From positions 163,450 through 227,449 of the forward strand of contig VYZI01000112.1 of NCBI GenBank assembly GCA_013397695.1: a DNA stretch of 64,000 bases. Reading direction: 5' to 3'. The position numbers and the translations under genes are program-made. This document shows, one piece after another, positions 25,758 through 39,204 of the stretch. Origin of the DNA: Centropus unirufus. Taxonomy: Eukaryota; Chordata; Aves; Cuculiformes; Centropidae. The notes under the pieces are model-generated. The model made no database searches. It had not been told where the DNA came from and worked only from the letters and a program-made list of their open reading frames with translations. The first letter of the stretch is position 1. Each line of letters opens with the position of its first letter.

Positions 25758-28700
25758 CTGAGGAAAAGAAAACAAAAAGTTTATCCCTCAGAAAACGTTA
25801 AATAGCACAGCTATTGCAGTACTAANNNNNNNNNNNNNNNNNNNNNNNNNNNNNNNNNNNNNNNNNNNNNNNNNNNNNNNNNNNNNNNNNNNNNNNNNNN
25901 NNNNNNNNNNNNNNNNNNNNNNNNNNNNNNNNNNNNNNNNNNNNNNNNNNNNNNNNNNNNNNNNNNNNNNNNNNNNNNNNNNNNNNNNNNNNNNNNNNNN
26001 NNNNNNNNNNNNNNNNNNNNNNNNNNNNNNNNNNNNNNNNNNNNNNNNNNNNNNNNNNNNNNNNNNNNNNNNNNNNNNNNNNNNNNNNNNNNNNNNNNNN
26101 NNNNNNNNNNNNNNNNNNNNGAAAAGAAAAAGAAAAATCCACCAACCTCACTCACTCAGATCTTGACAGACAGAGAAGATTTTTAATTTTGCCATCTTTT
26201 TCCACTTTTAACACATATAGTACCAATTAAAATTCTTGCTCTCCTTCTACCTGGACAACAACCAAAAACTCATCCCAATCATAATTGAAATGCTAGTAGT
26301 TTAATTTGAGAATAATGTTTAAATATAATTCTAAATGTTAATACATGAGGATACGTATCTTTTAGGCAGACATCTAAATAAGTATTTGTAGAATGAATAG
26401 GTTAATAAGTCAGACAGTAAGCAAGACAAGTAAGTACATTGATCACATCTTGAAAGGTTAATTGTGCTGTTGTGACACTAGAGATTGCAACTCTTGAACC
26501 TTGGAAGCGATTTGGTGGTATGCTGAGCACGAGGTAGGTCAGAGCATCACTATTAGCGGCTGCATTTTTTCCCCTCTGCTAACTATTGCTTTTTATTCTC
26601 CCAGCACTTGCAGTTAAATTCAGTGTGCATGCGGGGATGGCGTGGAGGAAAGAGAAAGGAAACAACCTACCCCTGCCAGCTGTATCCTGATAAATTTCCT
26701 CACCAGAGAAATTTTGAGCTTGGCAGATCTCATAGATTTTCAGCTCCTCTGAGGTACCCAGTTATAGCTCAGAGGAGCAAAATGCAATCCTACATCAACC
26801 ACTCTCCACCTTTCAGAAACATTATGGTTTGTCACTGTGGGAAATTATTGGAATTTGTACACTTCAAATGTTTCTAATGCAGACATTCGAGAAGAAAACC
26901 AGGTTTCCCTGCTTGCTTTGGAAAGGCTGCTTTCCCTTCCAGCTCCATTTGAGTCTGAGAAGAAACTGGGAAAAATGTAGTCCATTTAATCACCAGAGAA
27001 GCTATCCTCAACTGCATGAACAGTTTGATTTTTTTAAAAGTGAAACATATAATGACTACTTTTGGTCCCATTGAACAAAATTGGGTTCTTAGGTCAGCAA
27101 GCAACTATTAAAATAAATTGCTGCTAAACTGTTTGCATAGTTCCCAGTTCATTTCAATTTGAGGATGTTAAGCAAGACTTTATCTCTAGCTGTAAAATTC
27201 TTTTTTTAAAGCTTCCAGAACCTTAGTAACAGTTATCTTGAAAATGTGTTAGTTTGGTAAAATTACAGTGAGATTACAGTCATTGAACATTTAGAAAATT
27301 TTTACGTTACCCATAAAGTATTACCACTGAATATTATGCTTTATAAATAATAACAGCGTTTCAGGGACATTGATGTAATAATCTCTTCCTTCTCATCGTT
27401 TGTGGTTCAGGAATTCAAGTAGTTAAAAGTAATCAATGATAATGGAAAGACTGCACTAGGGAGCCTTCTGGGTAATACTGCCTATATGGTCTTTCCACGT
27501 GCCACAAACACGATGTCCTTCTGGAATGCAGACTTCATGTTTACTCATTTTTATGTTCATATTTCTTTTGCCTGAGTTTCCAATTTTATTGTGCAATACA
27601 TTTGTCTTTGCTAGCACTTCTGGATTCTAGCAGTGGAGAGAAGTTGCATTTCATTAGGAAGGGAACTGGCACTACCTGATTTAATAGCTCATTAGCTTCC
27701 TAAATATTGCTTGTCTATTGCTCAAATTGTCCAGCAGCTGAAGAACATCAGTGATCAAGTTTTCTACTACTTTGCATTTTTATATATTTATTTTACAAAT
27801 TTATGCAAATAGGCTATTTGAGGAATTATCCAACTTGCAAAATGTCACTATTGCTTTTAGTGATGTGCAGATTTTCTCTTGTCTTAGAGAGCAAGGTCCA
27901 TTCCAACCAGAACACTCTGAATATTACAGCTTTTTCTCTTCTATTTTAATAACAACATGCAGAGGCAGCACGAACCCCCGCACTTCCCCTTGCCAAGATA
28001 TTTTAATGGAGTTTTTTTTTTTTCTTTTTCTAATGTTTAGAGATGTTATAGAGCACCTGTTCATTCATGTTCCTGTGCAGCATCCCTCAGAGGGGATTTT
28101 GCTGGTTAACCTAAAATTTAGTAAGGTCACATCCCAAAAGACATTAAATGTTTATGTGTTATTCAAGAAATGTGAAATTGTGCATATATGACCTGTTTTT
28201 TTCTAGAAATAAAGTATTCTGTCTTCAAGGAAATGCAAGAAGCTTTTCCTATTGGATCATTTTCAACGAAAAAGAGCAGAACTTCCATGTTTTGGTCTAA
28301 ACGAACACCAGTTCAGCTGTTTCCTTTTGCCCTTCTCTGATATTTATTTTCTCAAGAGTAAGATGTAAAGTAACAATGTAATACTCTGCCTTGCTCAGAA
28401 TGAACTGTAGATTACTAATGTTGCAGAACATCTGTTTTGTCTCCATAATGAGGGAAAAAAAAGGCTAAGTCCACCAGTTCCAACAGTCTACATTTCCAGT
28501 GTGAGTAGGGAAGGGCTGCAAGCAAGGCGAAACTGCTCCATGTTTATTGGACATCATATATATTGTTGTTATTCATTTAATGATCATTTCAATCTTTTAC
28601 CATGCTTTTCCCTTTTTCTTTTTATCATATCACATAATTTTTTCGTACATATTTAATATCCTTTCTGAAGGCACAGAGAAAGCTTTTATCCTTACATTCC

Positions 28701-30019
28701 TCCCCAAGCAAATTGTCTTCAAACCAAAAAACACTATGAACAAACTTTGTCAGGTGCTTTTTAGGTGCTTCAGAACTACTCTTAGTTATTGCTATTTAAG
28801 GACCATTCTAGGCTTAGAATATCACTTGAGGCAGACACAGCACACATGATGGAGAAACACAGTATTCAGCACAGGAATTCTGAAATTATTTCATCATTTC
28901 GCATGCCTCAGTACTAAGGCCTGCACTCCAGGTTTACACACTTGATGAAGTAATAATTTCTGGTGTATGGCGGAATGATGGATCTTACTAGTCTTTAAAA
29001 GCTGATATTGGGCTTTTTATTAGCTATTAATATTAAAACTGCATGAAGCGAGTTAAGTAATAGTTATACCAAGGGTTTAAACTTTTTCATCTATCCATTT
29101 TGCAATTTTTAAAAATTTTATGTGTATATTGATCACACAGGATAGAAAAATCTATCTGAATTTTCAACAAGAAAAAAGCAGATGTTTATTTCACTTAAGG
29201 AAAAACATTGTTTAAAAGGTACACAATCTGTTTCTGTTTGTTTAAAACCAAATAACAATTGTTCTGTAACATTATTGTTTTTAACAAAGTAAAGCCATTG
29301 CAAGTGCATAACACAAGTGTGGCACCTTCTGATCAACAAATACACAAAACATACCCTGGAAATATTTCAGTTCTGTTATTACTGAAAGACAGGTAAGTGT
29401 TTCCTGGTATGCACATGGGCAGAACGGGATCAGAGCTTTGACACCGTCATCAGATATATTTAGGAAAGCAACTGTATTTGTGGTTTCTTAAGCCAGTAGA
29501 ACTCTAAATAGATTAGTACTGCATTCCTATAGACCAGGTTTCCTGAAGAATTTCAGTAAACATGAACTAGTTTCTTGAGGAAAATACAGAAATTCATAAC
29601 GATCTACTATAACCAGTGATAAATGTTTTTTTCTTTATTCTCTAAATGCTTTCAGTGAGAAAATACATCTTGTTTATAACATTCTATGCTTGAGTATTTG
29701 ACAATTAGAGTGTTTCACTATCATGTTTAAAAGTATACTCAAGCATTTAATGTACTGGAATTAATTTAAAGTTACATTTGTGTGGGAGATTCACCTGTCC
29801 ACACTGCTGTGTGGGCCCAAATGAAACTACTGCTGCAAAAGAAAAATGCATTATGCAGCTGTGTTCTAACTCGTAATTATCAATGAGAGAAAGAATAATT
29901 TACTTCTTTAACTTAAATTTTAAAATTCCCAAGGAAGGACTAATAACAAAAAAGTATCAAGACATAGATAATCTAGTAATTTAAAATGTCAGCAAGCATT
30001 CTGTGAAATATGTGATTAC
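25758..30019 (-). other. CADPS intron between exons C and D (4.3 kb)
   Basis: Intron from the donor GTAATC (minus strand, 30019) to the acceptor tttcctcag ending at 25758. It includes the assembly gap at 25826-26120. The rest is AT-rich with no transposon I recognise. A 146-codon plus-strand open frame at 27751-28191 is low-complexity in composition and matches no family I know. Confidence 0.78.
25826..26120. other. Assembly gap (295 Ns)
   Basis: Run of 295 unknown bases. On its right it is bordered by a purine-rich stretch (gaaaagaaaaagaaaaatcc), suggesting that a homopurine or other low-complexity repeat stopped the assembly. The true length may differ from 295. The gap starts 68 bp from the exon D acceptor and does not touch coding sequence. 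Confidence 0.99.
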
Positions 30020-30256
30020 CTCTAATGTGAAGGAGAGGACCACGTCAGACTTTGACAGCTGAACTTCATTTTCATCTCCTATGTCCAAGAATGCAGAATT
30101 CTGTGATCGCTTTAACTTCTGCAGTTTAAATTCCGGCCCACCTTTAGACACAGGAAGACTTTCCAAATTTGCCATGAGCAAATTCACTGAAGACCGCAAC
30201 TCTTCTATGTACATGTTTTCCATATCTCTGGTTATGAATTGGGGGAATTTTCTTTC
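30020..30256 (-). CDS. CADPS: CADPS internal exon C (237 nt, leads into the C2 domain)
   Basis: Encodes 79 residues from [20 protein letters not shown] to [13 protein letters not shown]. The segments [19 protein letters not shown] and [20 protein letters not shown] are near-diagnostic for CADPS. CADPS2 differs here, with a shorter GGEFK and a divergent stretch around the IDMGEE region. The last residues (VVLSFTLE) form the first strand of the C2 domain, which continues in exon D. The acceptor is ccaag before GAA. The donor after GAG reads GTAATC, weaker than the GTAAGT of the neighbouring exons. Both ends are phase 0. An in-frame ATG lies 12 nt upstream of the exon inside the intron, so a naive reading frame would falsely begin MSSK. 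That ATG is not the gene's start. Confidence 0.96.
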
Positions 30257-31871
30257 CTTGGAAGACATAATTTAAAGGTTAAGGAGGATAAAAAAAAAAT
30301 AAAAATCATTCCACAGTGTACATCATGTTAATTTACTGATTTGCTCGCAATTAACAGACACCGGATAAAAATAAAAGTCTTCATCCCAGCGGCCATCTAT
30401 TTATTATTATATCTACAAAACACTAATGGGAAGACTATTTCTGTCCCATAAACACAGTTGATTTTGACAAGAAGAAATGTAACTTGAATTGAGGATTTCA
30501 TCTTATTCTTCAAATATAGCAGAAAAAAAATCACAGGGTGAGGTTCAGGGTGCTCTAGCCAAAAACCCCTCACTTTAGAATGTTTTTCAAACTGTGCTTT
30601 ATCCTGTGAAGATCATTCAAATAATAGTAATATGCCAACACAGAAGACAGGGAAGATAGACTGTTATTATGTTATTAAAACATCTTTCATCTGGTTAATA
30701 TCTTTTTTTGCACCTAATGTAAAATTGTGGAAATTATGTCTTTTTGCTTTATTTTTAAGGACTATAAATTTCCACAATTTATGACAGCACTATGAGAATG
30801 TATGAAGCCTCCATTTCTATAAATCCTGAACTTTTGTAACCACTTCTCTCACTAACAAAATCCTCCATAAAGACTCTGAGTACAAATTTCACCACCATTC
30901 CCTACCTTTTTTTTTTTTTAAGACAATGAATTTGTAACAATTCGATAAAGCATATAATGTTTAAAATAATTTAGAGATAGAGCAAGAATAATGGGAGTTT
31001 TCAGGTATGTTTAAGTGCACATGCACAGGAATGTAATTATCTTGATCTGAAAAGCCCAAATTGTTTGAAGAACACATTCCTGAGCACAGCAATGAAGTTT
31101 TCAGAACTCATTGCAATACACTGAAATATATCCTGAAACAAAGACCGTGGAGATTGATGTGAGACACTGATCAGACTGAGGTACACGTTAGCCTTTGGGT
31201 CTAGATTCTGAGAATGATAGAACAGGTGTCTTTCCCCAAAATTTAATAAGATATGGCCAGGGAAAATCCCATATCACCTGTGATATTTAACATAGAAGAG
31301 CATAATTCTGTCCATTGAAACAAAATACAGGCTATGGGAGAAAGAAATATGCGTAGCTTTCTAAAATCTACAAAAAGAATTTATAATTTACTCAACCACA
31401 ACTAATTTTCACTACATGACTAAGTAATATTTTTGTTATTTGCAGTATGAATATAATCATTATGAACTTAACCTATAAATGTAAACTACATTATACATAA
31501 AAAGCACATCAGATATAACCTGTAATAAGACATAAACTTTATGGTTATAGCCTAGGCACGGTATAATGCACTTCTGTATATAACGGATGACTTATGCTAG
31601 TTGTTAAACACACCCTAAATGTGCAAATAATATACCCCTTTTATCACCACTGGACTTGCTGATAAAGTAAATAGTATCACACAGCATTTAACATTCCAAA
31701 ACCAGGTCTTGCTTTCTTCCTACCATGTTGACACATACACTGCAGAGCAGAAAAATGCATCTTACAGATCATTATGTTTTCAAATGATCTTCTTCTTAGA
31801 CTGTTCTCCACGCTACATATTGTCCCACTCAATATCTTACATGTGTTAGATATATGAAAGCAACCACTTAC
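30257..31871 (-). other. CADPS intron between exons B and C (1.6 kb)
   Basis: The shortest complete intron in the window, from GTAAGT (minus strand, 31871) to the acceptor ccaag at 30257. It contains an AT-rich hairpin at 30722-30780 and a T-run near 30907-30919 on the plus strand. No transposon or RNA gene is recognised. Confidence 0.8.
30722..30780. repeat. Inverted repeat, 14-bp perfect arms, 31-bp loop
   Basis: The left arm aaattgtggaaatt (30722-30735) is the exact reverse complement of the right arm aatttccacaattt (30767-30780). The loop is T-rich. It lies in the intron between exons B and C. It could form a stem in DNA or in the pre-mRNA. No terminal duplication or transposon context was seen. 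Confidence 0.85.
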
Positions 31872-31952
31872 CCTGGCCATTTGTTCTGCCAATTGTAGTC
31901 GTCCATCTAGTTCACGTCTGATCTGGGCTGCTTGCTCATCTCCGTTATCCAG
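31872..31952 (-). CDS. CADPS: CADPS internal exon B (81 nt)
   Basis: An 81-nt exon encoding 27 residues, beginning [18 protein letters not shown] and ending LQLAEQMAR. It was too short to stand out as an open frame and was found by looking for the conserved [19 protein letters not shown] segment of CAPS proteins. The acceptor reads ctctccaag followed by CTG. The donor after AGG is GTAAGT. Both ends are phase 0, so it joins exon A (NACQ) and exon C (ERKFP) directly in frame. The charged, alanine- and glutamine-rich composition suggests a helix. LAEQMAR replaces the LAEKMAK I recall in mammalian CADPS, a conservative difference. It lies between a 19.9-kb intron upstream and a 1.6-kb intron downstream. 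Confidence 0.95.
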
Positions 31953-34900
31953 CTTGGAGAGAGAACAAAAATAAAGTTAACTATGAGAAACATGCATTAT
32001 ATTTTAACCTTATAGCAACGATTATAATTAAAAACAAAATAGAAATTAATATTATCCTTTTCATCTTAAAATCAGTGAAGCATTAAGCAAACACATGGCC
32101 TAGAGTCTTTGCAAGATGAAAAACGTGTCAAGACCAACAGTTACCCGTGGTAGTCAGGGTCTCTGAAGGGTAGCCATAATTCTCTTGAGGTTTTAACACA
32201 CTAAAATGAAAAAGCATTATTTGCTTAAGAAAATAGCAGCTGAAAAAAAAATTTCTACATGCCTGTCAAACTAGCTTACCAAATGTTTGCAAGGAAATCT
32301 GCTCTTTGGTACCATGAGTGGATGGAACAACTGGTGCTCTTATCTGAATAAATGCCAAGCAACAACAAAGATGGAGTCCCAGTAGAGGACTTTCAGCCCT
32401 CTCTGTCCCTAGGGCTCATCACAGACATAATGCCATGTGCTGATACAACCTTAGTGCACACAGTATGCAGCTAAGATTTACGAATATCTGAATTGTTTTT
32501 CACAAAAAAAAATAATAAATTTGATTAGGCAAAAAAAAACCTGACAAAAATTGGTTCTCTAATTAAATAAGACCTTCAGCTAAAGTACACACATTTAATT
32601 TGCTAAATAATCTATTACATTAAGGTGTTTAAATAAGACTGTTATTCAGGGCATCAGGCCAAATACATAACACCACCTCCTTTGCAATGCTACTCAGCTA
32701 AATACATTTAGTCTTATTGAACCAAGGTGCTCATGAAAATTAGACATACTTTTCTTTCAAAATCCTTTATTTTTTTCAAAAAAAGAAATAATTTAAAATA
32801 CACTACCCAGAGGTCAATTACAGCACCATGCTTCACGCAAATCTGACCACATTTAGCAACAGGATGAAAAGTTTTCCACTGCCAGTATGGAAGTGATGAC
32901 AGAACATGCAATCTGTCCCCTGTGCAATCTGATACCTCATGAGATACTTGCAGGAACTACCAGAAAGAAAAGAAAAAAAACCTGATGGCATCCCCAAAAG
33001 AGGCTTCCTCAATGAAAGCACACATTTTAGGTTTTGCAGAATATAGTTACAGTATTTCAAATAAATTCCCAAATAAGTATTCTTTCATTTCTTAATAGAG
33101 TAAGAGATAGCTTATTAAACTCATCACCAAGAGTATTTCTAAATTTTATTTTCCTTTGTATTATAGCCACAAAATTTTTGCAGGTTTTTTTTTTTTGTAT
33201 AATCAGTAAGAAAGTTAGTCCAATACGAAAACCAATTTTGTTTCCCTGTTTGGGCTAAAAGAAGGTCAAAAATTATTTTAATAATACATCCCATGGCAGT
33301 CAATGGTATGAAAAATATCTGCTTGAAATTAATTTTGGATGACTAAATTTTCATTTCTGCAAAAAGCATGGTACATGAGAGCAGAACAAAGCTAAAATGT
33401 ATTCCTGTGTGAAGGTAGAATTTAAATTACTTCCTGTTATTGTTAATTTGAAGTGGCAAAAGCTTTTGCTTAAAGACTGGTACTTAGTTATTTTTCCATT
33501 TAAAAACCACAGGAAATAATAATAAGACATTGTGCAAAGAAATTAATATAAATGTAATACAGCAGAATAGCTACTCAGATTCACAGTGATGCAACTAAAA
33601 TCTGGTTAAAAATCACTATTACGTAATCTTAAATGCCAAGGCATGTTTTTTAAAAGAAGTTACAACCTTAGAGATTATATTAAAAGAGGGTACACATCAA
33701 CTCCATTTAATAAAAACATTTACCTTTCCACCTATGGCAATAATTATACATTATAGCTATTTATTGACTGTACCAACAACACATGCTTCTCCTGTCACTT
33801 AAACCACACAGAACTAATTAGCCGGTATTTTAGCAGCAGGGAACCTCACTCCAGAAGACCCTGTAGACACCAGAAACCTGTCATCAGTGTAAAATACATT
33901 AGATATCCCAACCAAATGAACAAGTGTTTTTCCTAAAGGCCATGTATCAAGGCCCTAGAACTTGTAAACCTTAAGCAAAGAGACTTTTTCAGGGCTATTT
34001 AGTTGAGTAGGAAAATTTCCAGCTGAGCATGAGTATGAATAAAGACAGCTCTGTCACTTGTGCCCTTTCTTTCTGCAAAGATGATTACTTGGATTTTAAA
34101 AGCTTCTTCAGAAAAAATCAGTAGTTATGAATGACTACGCTTGGGTGAATAAGAAGATACTTTTTATTAAAAAAAAGTGGTAGCTCATCATCTTTTTTTT
34201 TCTTCTCAGTGTTGTTATATAAAAGCAGGTTTCTAAAATAAATCTGCCACTGTTAGACATCAAGCTATTCACTTGAAAATGTTTTTATTCACTACTGGCT
34301 GAAGTTGCCTTTAATTTTTCTCACTCTGAAAAGGGCAATCATTTTTTATTACAAACTTCTTTATTAGTAGAGATGGAGTGGGAACATTCTCAATATGCAA
34401 GTCACCCAACAATTCCTATTAGAAGAAGGTGTCAGTTGCTTATGTCAGAGTCATCTTCTAAACAAAAGAGTCAAGTTTCCAACTCCAAATTTCGTCTTTA
34501 ACAATTTCAACCAAACCACTCCATTGCTTCTGAACAGGCCAGGGAAAAAAATAGGCACTGCTTTAGCCATAATAAGAAAAAATGGTGACCACCTTTCTCA
34601 AAGAGCACTGGCACCACCTTGCTTTAAAGCAAGGATCTGATATAAGCAGAGCTCCATCACCGAAAACCAGCTCAACTCTGGCCAAGTTGTAAACTTTTGG
34701 AAGATGAAGTTTGCAGCAATCAGGCTGCAGCCACTACCAGAGGCTAAACCAGGTTCAGAATTCAGACGCATCTCCAGATCATGCTGCTCTCTGTCTTGAA
34801 GACGTACAGTCTATGCTATTCAGATTATTTACTCATTTAAGAAAGATAAAAAAGCAGGTTTCTAAGCTTATTAGAGTTCCAAATCACAACTTGGATCAAC

Positions 34901-35561
34901 AGCATATCTTGAGTGACAAAATGTTGTTTAATTTGTGTGCCTGAACAGCACAGAACAGAAATATATCTGAATGAATGAATGTTTACATATTTTAACAGGT
35001 TGGAAAAGACTGTCTACTTTGTCATTCTTATTTAAATAGCAACTTTTTAAAAAAACATATTAAAAGGCTGTAACATATTTCTGCATTTTGATGCAAAAGT
35101 GGCACACCAGCAAAAAATCTGGTTAACAAGCCAGAGCAACTAAAGGTAGAAAAGTGCTAATAGTGCCAAGAGGTACTGCACTAAAGCCCATGGCACTCAT
35201 TTGCAGTCCTCTACTCATTTGTAACTTTGGTAAGTCAGATATCTTTTGTCCAAGAAACAATTTTTGAGCATGGCTTAGTACTGACCTGCTGCAATTTACT
35301 GTTCTTTACATTCACAAGTGATAAAACTCACTGACAGTTCTTCCAAGTGACTATTTTAGTAAGGTTTGGTTAGCTTCCCTGCAGTTTTCTAGTTCACAGT
35401 GACACCAATGTGAAATGCCATTTATTTGACTATAGCAATAAAAATTTCTTCACCTTTAATGACTACGTTAACAGTTCATATGTCTTGGGACTTGTTCTTA
35501 TTTCTGCAAGACAAAATCCAAAGTCTTTTCACTCTGTGTGAGAGTAAAGGCCATTTTTCTT

Positions 35562-35608
35562 TATAGCCATGGCTATATAGGGCTTGGTTTGCCATACATA
35601 ACCAAGCC
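35562..35608. repeat. 16-bp perfect palindrome followed by a 9-bp-stem hairpin
   Basis: tatagccatggctata (35562-35577) is a perfect 16-bp palindrome. Three bases later ggcttggtt (35581-35589) is the exact reverse complement of aaccaagcc (35600-35608), with a 10-bp loop. The two dyad symmetries are adjacent but not related in sequence. Confidence 0.85.
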
Positions 35609-35970
35609 TAGACCCTGCTGAGCTGACAGGTTATTTTTCCGATGCCCATGGGAGGTGACCTGCAGGGTCTGTGGTCCTTCCCTGACTACTGTCTGACAGG
35701 CAAGGCAAAAACTGTCACCATGCACCAAACGCAGTAAAGGGCTTGGATTAAAAGTATGGTGATTATATACTGCTGAAAAAAAACCCCAGATTTCTGGGAG
35801 TAACTAATGGCATCCAGCAGCAAGGCTGGAAGTGAAAATGAAGGCTAGCAAAGTCCTAATGCTTAATTTTGGATGTCAATCAATCAAGCAGCAAGCAGGC
35901 AGTAGGTGTAGCAGATGCAAATACTGGTGTTTTTCAGACTGCTGTCCTTGATACTCTTATCTCTCACTCT

Positions 35971-35990
35971 AAAAAAAAAAAAAAAAAAAA
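35971..35990. repeat. A20 homopolymer
   Basis: Twenty consecutive A residues between cactct and ggaattttt. No retrotransposed gene body is visible directly upstream, and on the minus strand it would be a T-run in the CADPS transcript. Homopolymer length is likely to vary between reads and individuals. Confidence 0.85.
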
Positions 35991-38900
35991 GGAATTTTTC
36001 CTTCAGACAGACCTGACACCTCTGAGACCTGCAAGATTTATTCCCATTCTTATCTTTGCACCGGCAGAGTTGCTCTAAAGGAACCAACAGGGAAGAGATT
36101 AAAGGAGTCTGCAGCATTAAGAAACTGCTGTGTGCTGAAGCCAAACAGCGTGTGGAGATTCCTGAATTTTCCCAAATTTATGAACCAATACTAGCAGCTA
36201 CATATGTAAAAGCAGAAGGATCAACAACTTCCAAGTCAAAAAGAGAGTGCCCAAGAGCAGACAGTGTAAGGCATGAATTCAACAGGAATTAACTTCTGAA
36301 GAACAAAATCATGACAGAAATAAATTGCTCTCACTCCCTAATAGGGGGGAATAAAAACTAGATTTAAGAGCCAGCCATGTGAAGCTATCTGAACAGCTTC
36401 TATTGGACCTTTTCCTAAAACTTCTGCCTCCTGTTTCATAGGAAGAAAGACACAGCCTTAAAAGGAAAGAAAACATAGTCACTCTATTTCAGAGGAGGCT
36501 ATGCTTATTAGTTTCTATTTAAAAATCTTTTCCCTTCCTTCTGTATAGGTGGAACAGTGGACTAATTCAGATTCATAAAACAATTGATAAAATGGTTATT
36601 TTAAACTCTCTCATGTTCACTACACCCTGCAAAGTTCTTATCATGCATCACACAAATGGTTATGCTGATAGCTGACCCTGCCTCATGGTGAAATCCTGCA
36701 GGCTTCCCACAGTACCCTGCAAAAGAAAATCTTTAAAACCCAGTTCTTGAATATTCCTCTTCCCAACTCACTTTCTTTGCTAGTCAACATACAAAAACAA
36801 CAGAAAAAAGCTAGATTTGGCAAATAAATCCCGAGATGTATTTTAGAATATGTGCAACCCAAAATAGGAGTGAAACATGGAAGGAGAGAAAAATCTCTTA
36901 ATAGCTAAAATAAAGGTGGGGTGAAAAGCACCTATTTTTTATATTACTTCTCTTGTGAAATATCAGTGTACATATTTTCAGGTAATTAACTCTGCAAGCA
37001 CTGAAAGCATTTCTACTTTCCATCTGTCTGCAGCAAGTAGACTTGTAAAAGCTTGCAATTTCAAAGCCCATATGAGGTGTTCCAACAACTTTTCACAATG
37101 CACTATCAGGCCTCACAGCTTTTTCTTATTGATTTTCTTGTAACAGAGGATGGCAAGATTGCCTGTCAGACAACCGGACAGGCTGATCATCCAGATTTCC
37201 TGCAACAGTGTCAGAGAAAAGCTCAAGCAACAGTGCGAATTAATTTGGTTTAATATAAATGCTTAATGACTGCTATTATTTCTTTTCTCTTTTTTTTTTT
37301 TTTAGGGGAAGCAGCAGTTTTACAATAGTACAGATTTGAAATTAGAATGCAGACAGTATAGATGAACAGAGCAAGAAATTACCACATCACTTTCTCCAAT
37401 GTTGTTAACAACAAGTTACAATGCAGATAAAAAGCAAGGCCAGTCAACAGTAAAATACAATACAGTGGCTTCAGTTGGATAAAAAATACAACCTAATCAA
37501 ATAAATGCTTTCTAAAGCTGTGTCTGAGTACTTTTCATAACTCTAGGATATGTAACTCTTCATTCAAAACTTTCTTACAAGCCCTATACAGCGCCAGAAG
37601 CTCAAAAAATCCATGCCTAACCTCACATAGCGAGAGGTTTTGGTCTCTGAATTACTTTTGTAAAGTTCCTGACCTGTGTATTTGATGTCAATATTGATTT
37701 GTATATGTATGACTAATTAAGTTGACAGAAGATACCATCTATATTAATTGTCTGCACTCATTAATTATACTGATTATATATTGATTTGTAAAAGTAGTTA
37801 TAAAAATTCAAAACCAAAACAAAACCAAGATCAACAAAAAACCAAAATAACATCAAGATTACATTAGTTTAATGAAATAAAAACAATTTCAAAATTCTTA
37901 AAAATGAAACTGAAAACTATACAATTAAAGCATTGGATTTTTTTTTTTTTTTAAACAGTCATTGTATGGACATTTTGGCAGTTTGCAAAATAACCAGGGT
38001 TGAGATTTTGACATGGCATTTCCTTACATTCAAGCTTGGAAAACATATCAAGGAGAGTTTTGAGAGTTTCAGCATTGGCTGAAAAGTTGTCTCTTGCAAT
38101 AAGAATTTAGTGTATTCTGGGACTACCAATACCAAAAGCCCCAAGAAAATCATCAATGAGACTTAAAAATAAACAGGAAAGGAAGCACACGCAGTATGCA
38201 AGTCAATCACAATATACGTAACAGAAATGGTTAAGAGCTTGTCCAAAGTTCACTCCACTCAAAACTCAATATAAGTACATGCACAGAGGTCAAACTTTCA
38301 CCGTGCTTAGGAAACACTGTAAGCAGTAAGTCAGAGAAATAAATACACACCACATATTACTGAAGAAATCTCTAGTAAGAAACAGTTCCTGTTATACTGT
38401 GATGTACAGAGCTAAAATGCAACTTTATTCAATGACCATTTTTCTAACAACCATCTTTCATATTTGAGTGCTGTTAACCTTTTAAAGAAACTGTAACAAG
38501 TTAAATCTCCTTTATTAACAGCTAATTTGATTAAACTTGCCAGACAGGCTCAGCCAAAATGATAAGTCCCAAACAGCAAAGAATAACGTACTCTTTAAAA
38601 AGATCTTCAAGGAACCTTCAAATGCAACATAGATCGTCTATTTAATATTAACTTTACTGAAGAAAAAATAAATCAACAGTTCAAAATTTGTCCTAGTCAA
38701 AATTAAAATGTAGTCATCAATGTTTTATAACATTTTCATATGCTGTCTCAAACTGATAGTTCCAGAACAGGACACTTGGAAAAGTAATGCAGACGTCTGC
38801 ATGATAAAGGTTTCTCTATCTATTTGGATTTTAACAGCCTCATCACTCTTATTATCTACACGTGGAGAGTAGAGAGTAGAGCTTTCCAGCCAGGTTTTTC

Positions 38901-39204
38901 ACCAATTTATACACATCATCTTTTCCACAACACACCGTCCTATCATTGCTTTGAGACTGTTATGCTATTTTTCAAATAATAAAAAATGTAATTATATATC
39001 CATATATTTCCTGTTTCATCTCCCAGATTTTAAAGGAAATGCCCTTCTATTTTCTCTGGATGATACATAATTTTGTGAGGTTTTTTTGATAAATTGCTGT
39101 AGCCTGGCTGTTCTCAACAGTGCATTACTCTAATGATCATTGTGGATCCCGAGGAAGTGAGAGGGATGTTAGAGGGTACATCCAGGCCTACTACTACTAG
39201 CAGC

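Noticed and set aside
25811..26155. Open frames running through the run of Ns
   Set aside because: They consist of unknown residues across the assembly gap and carry no information.
27751..28191. 146-codon plus-strand open frame
   Set aside because: T-rich DNA yields F/L/I runs. No domain was recognised and it is antisense in a CADPS intron.
30257..30268. Upstream ATG giving MSSK before exon C
   Set aside because: It lies 5' of a clear acceptor (ccaag) and homology begins exactly at ERKFP, so it is intronic and not a start codon.
37281..37310. Plus-strand polypyrimidine tract followed by TTTAG, resembling a strong splice acceptor
   Set aside because: It is on the strand opposite to CADPS, and the following sequence has no coding homology or matching donor.
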